This document shows positions 13,210 through 19,402 of a DNA stretch of 19,402 nucleotides, in pieces. The position numbers were made by a program, and so were the translations under genes. The stretch is from an uncultured Bacilli bacterium (lineage in GTDB: Bacteria > Bacillota_I > Bacilli_A > RF39 > UBA660), in contig CALVUV010000009.1 of assembly GCA_944363685.1 (NCBI GenBank), positions 1-19,402 of the forward strand. The letters run 5' to 3'. Position 1 is the stretch's first letter; each line of letters opens with the position of its first letter. The notes beneath the pieces were generated by a model. The model was not told the DNA's origin and searched no databases. It saw nothing but the letters and a program-made list of their open reading frames with translations.

Positions 13210-13815
13210 TTATACACTAGTTGATATGTCTTTATATAAGTCATTTTCTTTTATATATTTATATACATTTTTATCTAAATACTTTTTTATCTTAAGAATA
13301 TTTCCTTTATTTATTTCATTTCTAATATAAGTAGAAGATAGTTTATCTGCATTTATATTTGTAACAATAATATTATCTTTATAGTCTTTATATTTCTCTA
13401 ATAAATAATCTATATTATCTTTATCTCTTTTAATAACTAATAACTTATTACTAGATAAAATATATTTTCCTTTTTTCCATTTATCTATATAACTTAAATT
13501 ATCAGTACCACAAATGAAATATATTTCAGCACTTTTATATTTGGCTTTAAAATAATCTAGGGTCTCATAAGTATAAATAACTTTTTCTTTTAATTCATAA
13601 TCACTAACATCTAATAATTTATCATTTTTACACATTAACTCTAACATAGTTAGTCTTATCTCATTACTTAAAAGATTATTTTTATACTCATATTTACTAC
13701 CAGTAGGAACAAAGATAACTTTATCTACATAGTGTTTCTTAATAAGTTCTAATGCTATTTTTTTATGGGCATTATGAGGGGGATTAAAACTTCCTCCAAA
13801 GATACCTATTTTCAT
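13210..13815 (-). CDS. nadD: nicotinate-nucleotide adenylyltransferase
   Basis: This 201-residue enzyme joins NaMN and ATP to give deamido-NAD. The nucleotidyltransferase motifs are clear: GIFGGSFNPPHNAHKKIA (4-21), where the HxGH box reads HNAH with Gly replaced by Ala, and LSSTYIRNEI (159-168) for the ISSTxIR motif. The length is normal. The ATG overlaps the TGA of prs (ATGA), so the two are translationally coupled; PRPP made by prs feeds the mononucleotide step just before nadD. yqeK, commonly adjacent to nadD in Bacilli, is instead about 2.5 kb upstream. Confidence 0.95.
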   Translation of the reverse strand: MKIGIFGGSFNPPHNAHKKIALELIKKHYVDKVIFVPTGSKYEYKNNLLSNEIRLTMLELMCKNDKLLDVSDYELKEKVIYTYETLDYFKAKYKSAEIYFICGTDNLSYIDKWKKGKYILSSNKLLVIKRDKDNIDYLLEKYKDYKDNIIVTNINADKLSSTYIRNEINKGNILKIKKYLDKNVYKYIKENDLYKDISTSV

Positions 13816-14864
13816 TTTAATACTTTCTCTTTTCCGTTTAGAAAATCATTAAGTGGTTCTTTATTATGAAGAAGATTAATAATATTTGCTATGTCTTTAG
13901 AACAATCTACTGTATGTAACCATTCTTTTTCTTTAATTTCTTCTTTAATATAAGATAAATTAGTAGTATATAACTTATCAAAAGTATTATCCTGATATGC
14001 TTTTTCAAAGGCATCAATTCCTTCAGTAAATAATGAGAATGTAGCGATAAAGTATTCTTTTCTTGCACCTTTTTCTTTTAATAATTTTCCTACTTCTAGC
14101 ATAGATGAACCAGATGCTATCATGTCATCAACAACTATAATATCTTTATCTTTTACATCACTACCCATATAGGTATGTTCGATTATAGGATTTTTACCAT
14201 TAACTACTCGTGTTAAATCACGTCTTTTATAGAAAACTCCTACATTACACTTAAGCATTTCTGCATAATATCTAGCACGTTCTGTCGCGCCCATATCTGG
14301 ACTTATTACTAAGATGTCTTTTAATTCTTCATTTTTTAATAATTCTTCTAAGATAGTATTAGTAGGATAAATATTTTCAAATGGTAAGTTAGGGATAGCA
14401 TTGGCAATATAAGGATCATGGGCATCAAAAGTAATTATGTGATTTACTCCTAATCTTTCTAGTTCTTGAAGTGCAAGAGCACAATCAAGGGATTCTCTTC
14501 CTTTTCTTTTATGTTGTCTTGCTTGATATAGTAAAGGCATAATTAGAGTTATTTTTTCTTGATAACCTGCTAAAGCAGATATAGTTCTTTTAATATCCAT
14601 AAAATGTTCATCAGGTGCCATATGATTAGTAAAACCTTGCATATTATAAGTTATACCATAATTACCTACATCAGACATTATATAGATATCTTTATCTCTT
14701 ACAGTATCATCAATTCTTATTTTCCCTTCTCCATTAGAAAATCTTGATTCAGTAATGGGAATAATATAACCAGTATTTTCTTTTCTAATTCTTTTTAGTT
14801 CTAGATTAACTTTTTTACCTACTTCTAAAAAATTACTTAGGACTATTAATTTTAGATTATTCAT
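13812..14864 (-). CDS. prs: ribose-phosphate pyrophosphokinase (PRPP synthetase)
   Basis: It makes PRPP from ribose-5-phosphate and ATP. The 350-residue protein has the flexible loop YQARQHKRKGRESL (113-126), FDAHD (146-150), ISPDMGATERARYYAEML (187-204) and the PRPP loop DIIVVDDMIASGSSM (241-255). The last differs from the usual VVDDMIDTGGT/AGT form, and the protein is longer than canonical Prs (about 310-320), so it belongs to a divergent branch; a second housekeeping prs elsewhere is possible. AAAGGAG precedes the ATG and a near-perfect promoter lies upstream. It is the first gene of the NAD cluster, linking PRPP supply to nadD by an ATGA overlap. Confidence 0.92.
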   Translation of the reverse strand: MNNLKLIVLSNFLEVGKKVNLELKRIRKENTGYIIPITESRFSNGEGKIRIDDTVRDKDIYIMSDVGNYGITYNMQGFTNHMAPDEHFMDIKRTISALAGYQEKITLIMPLLYQARQHKRKGRESLDCALALQELERLGVNHIITFDAHDPYIANAIPNLPFENIYPTNTILEELLKNEELKDILVISPDMGATERARYYAEMLKCNVGVFYKRRDLTRVVNGKNPIIEHTYMGSDVKDKDIIVVDDMIASGSSMLEVGKLLKEKGARKEYFIATFSLFTEGIDAFEKAYQDNTFDKLYTTNLSYIKEEIKEKEWLHTVDCSKDIANIINLLHNKEPLNDFLNGKEKVLK

Positions 14865-14891
14865 AAACTTACTCCTTTCTTATTATCATTT

Positions 14892-14941
14892 TGTTAATAA
14901 GTGTGCTTAAAAACTATACAGAATTCCTTCTGTTATTAACA
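14892..14941. promoter_or_regulatory. candidate operator pair at the prs promoter
   Basis: TGTTATTAACA (14931-14941) is an 11-bp palindrome lying between the -10 box and the predicted start. TGTTAATAAGT at 14892-14902 matches its reverse complement at 9 of 11 positions, about 40 bp away. Between them the leader holds CAGAA-GGAA-TTCTG, a small GNRA-loop hairpin (minus strand). This may be a binding site for the NrtR-like protein, but AT-rich sequence gives such matches easily. Confidence 0.3.
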
Positions 14942-14969
14942 TTATATTAATAAGAAAGATATTTGTCAA
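14941..14969 (-). promoter_or_regulatory. consensus sigma-A promoter of the NAD cluster
   Basis: Perfect TTGACA (14969-14964), 17-nt spacer, perfect TATAAT (14946-14941). The predicted start is near 14934, with a leader of about 70 nt before prs. Confidence 0.88.
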
Positions 14970-14979
14970 CACAAATTTG

Positions 14980-15009
14980 AAAAAACTAGTATAATTTTTT
15001 TATACTAGT
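14980..15009 (-). terminator. intrinsic terminator of the DUF6273-like gene
   Basis: A 10-bp stem ACTAGTATAA (14985-14994) / TTATACTAGT (15000-15009) with a five-base loop and a T run on the minus strand, starting 4 nt after the stop codon. It lies just upstream of the prs promoter and so isolates the NAD cluster. Confidence 0.88.
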
Positions 15010-15013
15010 CTAG

Positions 15014-16207
15014 TTATTTCAAGATAAATGGATTACTTTCACTTCCATTACCAGATCTTATCATTATATTATTATTTATCATTATTGTAGGTCTAACTTT
15101 TTTAGTACTAGAAGCATTATATTCATCAATATAACCACCACTTCTAACAGAAAATACTTCAGAGTTATTAAGAGAGTTTCCTGTAATTAACCACCAATCA
15201 ACTCCACTTAATTTTAAATAGTTATAATTTTGACAAGTTCTATCTGTTGTAGCATTACATGTAGCATCAAGGGAAGCATTCATATAATCACTTGCAGTTA
15301 ATAAACCTATCATTTGATTTTCTAATATATCACTACATTCTAAGGCATTTGTTTTATCTGTATCTGTTGGACTTCTTTTACCAATACATAAATTAAAGTT
15401 AACTAATTTTTCTTTATCATTTTCACTTAATATTATAGTATCACTTTTACCATTATATAAATCTTGTAAAAATTCATATATTCTACTAACTCTATAATCA
15501 TTAAAACCACTATTAAATGACTTAGCAGGATTATATCTATCATCATAACTATTAGAAAAATTAGAATCTGTATCACTCTTTATAAGTAGTAATTTATTAT
15601 CAGAAGTAACTTTTACTATTCTAAATACACCATTATCTAATTTTACATAATTATTAACATCTTCTCCTCTATATACTTTTTCTCCATTCATATCATATAG
15701 ACCACTACCACTAGTAACTATTCCTTGTTCTAAAACAGCTTTATATAGTTCTTTAGTAACATAGTTATCTCCACATTCTAGATAAGGAGTATAGACATAA
15801 TTATCATTTATTTTTCTAACTTCAACTCTACCACTACAGTTTTCACCTTCTCTAAGTTCATCTAAAGGTTTCATAAGTTCAGCATTGGCAAGAGTTCTTG
15901 CTCTAACAGTTACTGTTTCTCCTTCTTCTTCAGGAAGTAATCCTTTTTGAACTTTATAATATTCTATAGCAGCATCTTTCATTTCTTGTTCAATATCTTC
16001 ATAGTCCATTTTACCACCACCAATAATAGCGATTAGTAATAAGACAACTAAAAAAAGAACTAAGACACCTACTACTATTAACATAACTCTCATTAGTTTT
16101 TTTCTCATATCTTTATGATCTTTATTATTAGAATTATTTTTTATATTAGTGTTATTACCACTAGTTGCATTAGCGATTACTTCTTTTCCTTTATTCTTTT
16201 CATTCAC
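15014..16207 (-). CDS. membrane-anchored surface protein with DUF6273-like C-terminus
   Basis: A 397-residue protein. An N-terminal basic, Asn-rich cytoplasmic segment (1-37) precedes one membrane helix (38-64, LMRVMLIVVGVLVLFLVVLL). The rest is extracellular, with a region carrying several cysteines and a C-terminal domain typical of surface proteins of uncultured Firmicutes: FRIVKVTSDNKLLLIKSD, LTASDYMNAS, VDWWLITGNS and KKVRPTIMINN. No catalytic motif is seen; a structural or adhesive role is a guess. The start is GTG at 16207, fixed by AGAGGTGA (16214-16221) with 6-nt spacing; the nearby ATG at 16203 is out of frame. It has its own promoter and terminator. Confidence 0.8.
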   Translation of the reverse strand: MNEKNKGKEVIANATSGNNTNIKNNSNNKDHKDMRKKLMRVMLIVVGVLVLFLVVLLLIAIIGGGKMDYEDIEQEMKDAAIEYYKVQKGLLPEEEGETVTVRARTLANAELMKPLDELREGENCSGRVEVRKINDNYVYTPYLECGDNYVTKELYKAVLEQGIVTSGSGLYDMNGEKVYRGEDVNNYVKLDNGVFRIVKVTSDNKLLLIKSDTDSNFSNSYDDRYNPAKSFNSGFNDYRVSRIYEFLQDLYNGKSDTIILSENDKEKLVNFNLCIGKRSPTDTDKTNALECSDILENQMIGLLTASDYMNASLDATCNATTDRTCQNYNYLKLSGVDWWLITGNSLNNSEVFSVRSGGYIDEYNASSTKKVRPTIMINNNIMIRSGNGSESNPFILK

Positions 16208-16239
16208 AACAATTCACCTCTTTGGCTTAAACTAAATAA

Positions 16240-16268
16240 ATTGTAACATTAAATAAGAAATATTGCAA
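16240..16268 (-). promoter_or_regulatory. promoter of the DUF6273-like surface-protein gene
   Basis: TTGCAA (16268-16263), 17-nt spacer ending in TGT, then TACAAT (16245-16240), an extended -10. It lies between the yqeK stop and this gene. Confidence 0.7.
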
Positions 16269-16273
16269 TTTAT

Positions 16274-16834
16274 TTAGTTCTTTAAAGACTCTAAAGTATC
16301 AATAGCAAGTTTATTAATAGACTTATTCTGTTCTTTCAAATGTTTTATTTGATTTTCTAAACAAAATATAACTGCTTTATCTATATCTAGATATGCAAGT
16401 CTTCTTTCCTCTTCTATTAAGGGATAATGTTTACCAGACTCTATCTTATCTGCTAAATAAACTATTTTAGATAACAAATCCATAGAAGGATAACCTGTAG
16501 TATGATATCTAACAGCATTAACCATATCAGTACTAAAATTATATTTTTCTAAAACAACAAAAGATCCAATAAGGCCGTGAATAGTCTTACTAGAAAAATC
16601 ATTTAACATATCTTTAGATATTTTATACTTTTTAATAATCTCTTCATTTTGAGTATTGCTATTTTCTTTAGCGATATCATGAGTAAGACCACATAACATA
16701 CATTTATCAACATCACAGTTATAATGAATAGCAAGCCTCTTAGCTTCTTCCATAACTCTTATACTATGATTATAACGATATTCTGATAAATTACTCTTTA
16801 AATATTCTTTAATCTCTTCAATGTTACAATTCAT
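16274..16834 (-). CDS. yqeK: HD-domain hydrolase YqeK (symmetrical Ap4A hydrolase)
   Basis: A 186-residue HD-superfamily protein. The metal ligands are His23 (YNHSIRVMEEA), His52-Asp53 (CGLTHDIAKE), His86 (TIHGLIGS), His111 (VRYHTTG) and Asp129 (VYLADKIE), the pattern of Firmicute YqeK, which splits Ap4A to two ADP and limits dinucleotide alarmone. The length is normal. GAGGT precedes ATG 16834. In many Bacilli yqeK directly follows nadD; here it is upstream of the NAD cluster, separated by the independently transcribed surface-protein gene, suggesting an insertion or rearrangement. Confidence 0.93.
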   Translation of the reverse strand: MNCNIEEIKEYLKSNLSEYRYNHSIRVMEEAKRLAIHYNCDVDKCMLCGLTHDIAKENSNTQNEEIIKKYKISKDMLNDFSSKTIHGLIGSFVVLEKYNFSTDMVNAVRYHTTGYPSMDLLSKIVYLADKIESGKHYPLIEEERRLAYLDIDKAVIFCLENQIKHLKEQNKSINKLAIDTLESLKN

Positions 16835-16884
16835 AACTACCTCACAACTATATTATTACACATTTACTAATTTAGGTAAATAAC

Positions 16885-16921
16885 AAAGTTAAATCTAGTA
16901 TGTTTATTTACATACTAGATT
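16885..16921 (-). terminator. terminator-like hairpin after the SipW-type gene
   Basis: A perfect 12-bp stem AATCTAGTATGT (16892-16903) / ACATACTAGATT (16910-16921) with a 6-nt loop. The minus-strand exit is T-rich (TTAACTTTGTTATTT) and the plus exit has GTTTTATCTTATT. Confidence 0.7.
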
Positions 16922-16941
16922 GTTTTATCTTATTGTTGCTA

Positions 16942-17385
16942 CTAGACGGAAAGTGACATTACCATAAGTATAACCATTACTCCTCTTATTTCAAAAGAAC
17001 CTATTCCATAATTATTTACTTTTATTATTCCACTATCATAGCCATTAGTACCTGTCATCTTCATTTTTACATATCTATTACTTAAGGTATTATTACTATC
17101 TTCTTCTAATGATATATGGTAATATGCATCTATATTTCCTGTATTTGTTATTGTAAAGGTATATGGGGTTGTCTTTAATCCTTGTGTGTCTGACATAGGT
17201 GCGGCATTATCTAAATTTATATTATTTCCTTCACTAAAATCTACTTTTAGAATACCTGCTGTTAAACTTATTTCTTTTTCTCCTTCTATACTCATTGTTA
17301 GTAAGGCATAACTTGTTCCTATTAATGCTATTATACTTATACTTATCACTATTACTGATATTATTATATATTTTTTTCTTTCCAT
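16942..17385 (-). CDS. SipW-type signal peptide secreted protein, probably frameshifted at the 3' end
   Basis: A 147-residue open frame. Residues 5-30 are a SipW-dependent-type signal segment (IIISVIVISISIIALIGTSYALLT), as in TasA/camelysin-like proteins, followed by a beta-rich domain (LKVDFSEGNNINLDN ... TPYTFTITNTGNIDAYYHISL). The last 13 residues (GVMVILMVMSLSV) are hydrophobic and out of character. In the next frame, open from 16990 to a TAA at 16925-16927, the same DNA reads NGYTYGNVTFRLVATIR, a plausible beta-strand ending. A single-base change between 16945 and 16990, or an internal deletion, would explain this. AAGGAG lies 7 nt before ATG 17385. No sipW peptidase gene is in the window. 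Confidence 0.7.
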   Translation of the reverse strand: MERKKYIIISVIVISISIIALIGTSYALLTMSIEGEKEISLTAGILKVDFSEGNNINLDNAAPMSDTQGLKTTPYTFTITNTGNIDAYYHISLEEDSNNTLSNRYVKMKMTGTNGYDSGIIKVNNYGIGSFEIRGVMVILMVMSLSV

Positions 17386-17450
17386 TTTCTTACTCCTTAC
17401 TACTTAATATATCCAAGAAATTATTATTAATACTATTCTTATCTATTAAA

Positions 17451-17480
17451 ATTATATATCAAATAACAAGGGTAATGCAA
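17451..17480 (-). promoter_or_regulatory. promoter of the SipW-type gene
   Basis: TTGCAT (17480-17475), 18-nt spacer, TATAAT (17456-17451). The predicted start near 17444 gives a leader of about 60 nt. Confidence 0.55.
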
Positions 17481-17489
17481 GTAACTTAT

Positions 17490-18743
17490 TTATATACCTA
17501 GTGATTTAGGTAAAGTAACTATTACTCTAGTTCCTTTTCCTTTTACTGAATTATAAACTATATTACCATTATGTTGTTCAACTATCTCTTTAGATAGACT
17601 AACACCAAGTCCACTACCTTTCTTCTTAGTAGTAAAAAACATCTCACTTATTTTATTTAAAGTTTCTTCATCCATTCCTATACCATTATCTTCTATTATT
17701 ACTTTAATATTATTAGGATCATCTTCTAACTTAACATTAATATACATATTATCTTTATTAATATCTTTCGCTTCAACAGCATTCTTTAAGATATTAATAA
17801 ATACTTGTTTTAATCTATTATAGTCAGCTTCTATATATATTTCATCATCTATATTATTAAAACTAGCTTTAATCTTATTTTTCTTAAATAAGTCATTTAA
17901 AGATTCTTCTAATTCTTCTAATAACATAGATAAATCCATCTCTTCTTTTTCTATCTTTATCTTAGTATAATCTAGAAAATCATCCATAAGTATTAAAGTT
18001 CTATTAATTTCATCTTTAATAATAGGAACATATTTCCTTACCTTTTTCTTATCATTAAAATCTATCATATCTAAATATCCTTTACAGACTGCGATAGGAT
18101 TTTTAATTTCATGAGTAACTTTAAATAAGGAACTTCTAAGTTCTTTTTCTTTTTCTATTTTTTCTAAATCATTACTAAGTTCGACAATTTTCTCTCCTTT
18201 AGCAAAGAAATATATAATTAAGTTAGTAACAAAATATAATACTAATATAATTGTAAATAAATAAGTAAGATTAGATGTAAAAGTACCTTCAGGTTTAATG
18301 AACCAAAATACTGCTAAAGATAACATAAAACTCTTAATTACTATAAATATGTTAACAATACTAACAGGTTTTATTTTCTTTTTAATAATAAAAGTATAAA
18401 TAACTAAATAACTAATATATTCAAAGATTAAGAAAGTTAAATTTAAATTAAGGAAAAGATATTGATAACCTATTAATATAATAGAAATGAAAATAGATAG
18501 ACCTATTTTTCTTTTATAATAACAAATAAGTAATGGTATATCAAAAATAATAATAGGATAACCATTATGAAATGAACAATCATATCTTAAAACTAAATAT
18601 AAAGAACTGAATATTGCTAGTTCAAATGCTATATCTTTTTCCTCTATAGACATATTTCTTTTATAAATTGTGTATAGTAAATATATTGCTAAAGGACATA
18701 TTAAAAAGACTAAACTTTTAATAATAACTTCAATAAACGACAT
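17490..18743 (-). CDS. membrane histidine kinase, KinB-like (sporulation kinase type)
   Basis: A 417-residue kinase. About six hydrophobic segments span residues 5-180 with little extracellular domain, as in KinB/LytS-type sensors. The phospho-acceptor motif is FKVTHEIKNPIAVCKGYLDM (207-226, His211), closely of the KinA/KinB sporulation type. The ATP-binding domain has the N box (NILKNAVEA, from 317), the G1 box DNGIGM (352-357), FFTTKKKGSGLG (F and G2 boxes) and a complete C-terminus. No response regulator is adjacent, so it is an orphan kinase, as sporulation kinases usually are. GAGGGAGAA precedes ATG 18743, and its promoter carries Spo0A-box-like repeats. Confidence 0.88.
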   Translation of the reverse strand: MSFIEVIIKSLVFLICPLAIYLLYTIYKRNMSIEEKDIAFELAIFSSLYLVLRYDCSFHNGYPIIIFDIPLLICYYKRKIGLSIFISIILIGYQYLFLNLNLTFLIFEYISYLVIYTFIIKKKIKPVSIVNIFIVIKSFMLSLAVFWFIKPEGTFTSNLTYLFTIILVLYFVTNLIIYFFAKGEKIVELSNDLEKIEKEKELRSSLFKVTHEIKNPIAVCKGYLDMIDFNDKKKVRKYVPIIKDEINRTLILMDDFLDYTKIKIEKEEMDLSMLLEELEESLNDLFKKNKIKASFNNIDDEIYIEADYNRLKQVFINILKNAVEAKDINKDNMYINVKLEDDPNNIKVIIEDNGIGMDEETLNKISEMFFTTKKKGSGLGVSLSKEIVEQHNGNIVYNSVKGKGTRVIVTLPKSLGI

Positions 18744-18765
18744 AATTCTCCCTCTTTCTAATATA

Positions 18766-18800
18766 AGTATATGAAATAGTTTTGTAGAATTTTGTCGAAT
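18766..18800 (-). promoter_or_regulatory. kinase promoter with tandem Spo0A-box-like repeats
   Basis: Two adjacent 10-bp repeats on the plus strand, TTTGTAGAAT (18781-18790) and TTTGTCGAAT (18791-18800), differ at one base. The second contains an exact TGTCGAA, the Spo0A box core. A minus-strand TATACT (18771-18766) serves as -10, but no -35 is present where the boxes sit (about -22 to -41), as in Spo0A-activated sigma-A promoters. Confidence 0.55.
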
Positions 18801-18810
18801 TATGGGGAAA

Positions 18811-18837
18811 AAAGAAAAAATAGATGTTACTCTATTT
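18811..18837 (-). terminator. intrinsic terminator of the tandem-repeat protein gene
   Basis: A 7-bp stem AAATAGA (18818-18824) / TCTATTT (18831-18837), loop TGTTAC, followed on the minus strand by TTTTTTCTTTTTT. It overlaps the stop codon (TAG at 18834-18832). Confidence 0.8.
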
Positions 18838-19402
18838 CCTAAACCTCATAACAAATTGATTAACTTCTTCATCAGAACTTTTTTCTAACTTATTCATAAA
18901 CTCTACATATTCAACATTATTAAAATGTTCTTTATACATCTTCAATATATCTAGATGATTGTTAATTTCAACAATTGATTTATCTAGTGCTATTTTTCTT
19001 ATGTATTCTGCTTCTTCAAAATCATCTGCAGTTACTACTAATCTTATTATATCTAAAGCGTCCTTTCTTTTCAAAGCATCTCTATCTAATGCTACCTCAC
19101 GCCCAGCAAATAATTGTCTTGCATTTGCTATTAAATTAACTATATCTATGGCATCTTCTCTTTTTACAATAGCTTCAGATCTTGCTACTTCACTACCAAA
19201 TTGTGCTTGATAATATTGCCTTGCAATTATTATTAACTTTATTATATCTATAGCATCATCTCTTTTCAAAACATCTCTATCTAATGCTACTTCACTACCA
19301 AATTGTGCTTGATATTCTTCCTGGGCAGTCACTATTAACTTTATTATATCTATAGCATCTTCTCTTTTCGAAACAGCTTCAGATCTTGCTACTTCACTAC
19401 CA
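18832..19402 (-). CDS. tandem 34-residue repeat protein (partial, runs off the right edge)
   Basis: The frame is open to the window edge; 190 codons are visible and the true start is outside, so the internal GTG at 19332 is not a start. Repeats are about 34 residues: GSEVARSEAVSKREDAIDII and on, GSEVALDRDVLKRDDAIDII and on, GSEVARSEAIVKREDAIDIV and on (31 residues), GREVALDRDALKRKDALDII and on, then a degenerate unit starting IRKIALDKSIVEINNHLDIL. Each unit predicts two amphipathic helices, hence an alpha solenoid. A non-repeat tail (EHFNNVEYVEFMNKLEKSSDEEV and on) follows. I recognise no family. No signal or membrane segment is in the visible part. Confidence 0.8.
   Translation of the reverse strand, partial: GSEVARSEAVSKREDAIDIIKLIVTAQEEYQAQFGSEVALDRDVLKRDDAIDIIKLIIIARQYYQAQFGSEVARSEAIVKREDAIDIVNLIANARQLFAGREVALDRDALKRKDALDIIRLVVTADDFEEAEYIRKIALDKSIVEINNHLDILKMYKEHFNNVEYVEFMNKLEKSSDEEVNQFVMRFRK
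19003..19401. repeat. 102-bp tandem repeat array within the coding region
   Basis: Units start at 19401, 19299, 19197 (93 bp) and 19104 in minus-strand order. The phrase GCTACTTCACTACCA (plus strand) recurs exactly 102 bp apart at 19184, 19286 and 19388. First and third units share AGATCTGAAGC (RSEA), second and fourth TTAGATAGAGATG (LDRD), giving a higher-order repeat of two units. Confidence 0.85.

Noticed and set aside
12271..13815. TGA read as tryptophan (mollicute code), suggested by the low GC
   Set aside because: TGA ends both prs (in an ATGA overlap with nadD) and the ADP-ribosylglycohydrolase gene exactly where their families end, and the tryptophans I checked are TGG.
14870..14940. 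Known riboswitch in the prs leader
   Set aside because: The leader is only about 70 nt, with one small hairpin; I see no match to a PRPP, NAD or purine riboswitch consensus and no terminator or sequestering stem.
18180..18189. A further TTGTCGAA (minus strand) inside the kinase gene as a Spo0A site
   Set aside because: It is a single box within coding sequence with no promoter near it; chance occurrence is more likely.
18985..19402. CRISPR array suggested by regular repeats at the right end
   Set aside because: The repeats are 102 bp, keep one long open frame, lack unique spacers of constant size, and encode a repetitive protein.

Overview
The window comes from a very AT-rich Gram-positive-type bacterium (Firmicutes/Bacilli-like). 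TGA works as a stop codon: it ends the PRPP synthetase gene in an ATGA overlap and also ends the ADP-ribosylglycohydrolase gene, so this is not a code-4 mollicute. Signs of a spore former or a recent descendant are a LysM/GH18 protein of the SleL/YaaH kind at the left edge, a KinB-like histidine kinase near the right edge, and a tandem Spo0A-box-like repeat in that kinase's promoter. The SipW-type signal peptide protein and the DUF6273-like surface protein resemble those of uncultured gut Bacilli, but the species cannot be named from this sequence.

Layout: 1-1283 (minus) holds the partial LysM/GH18 gene and a YitT-family membrane protein. 1386-2025 (plus) holds a GNAT acetyltransferase and tRNA-Gly(GCC). 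2067-3370 (minus) is a two-gene unit with a transglutaminase-like protein, preceded by a candidate terminated small RNA or leader. 3607-5584 (plus) is an operon of a GNAT, a metallo-beta-lactamase-fold hydrolase and a calcineurin-like phosphoesterase. About 5585-9550 is a compact integrative mobilizable element: a MobV/Mob_Pre relaxase, a hairpin-dense oriT-like block, and a TnpX-type large serine recombinase with no cargo gene. The recombinase has a strong promoter, a 25-codon leader ORF and an intrinsic terminator in its leader, an arrangement that looks like ribosome-dependent attenuation.

9565-10013 (minus) holds a small unknown gene and tRNA-Cys(GCA). 10116-14864 (minus) is an NAD-metabolism cluster in transcription order: prs, nadD, ADP-ribosylglycohydrolase, pncC (NMN amidase), a NUDIX-winged-helix NrtR-like regulator with a decayed Nudix box, and nadK. 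Together these could supply PRPP, adenylate the mononucleotide, recycle NMN and ADP-ribose products, phosphorylate NAD and sense the pool. yqeK, often next to nadD elsewhere, lies just upstream at 16274-16834, separated from prs by a surface-protein gene.

15014-19402 (minus) holds the DUF6273-like surface protein, yqeK, a SipW-type secreted protein whose 3' end appears frameshifted, the KinB-like kinase, and a protein of 34-residue tandem repeats that runs off the right edge.
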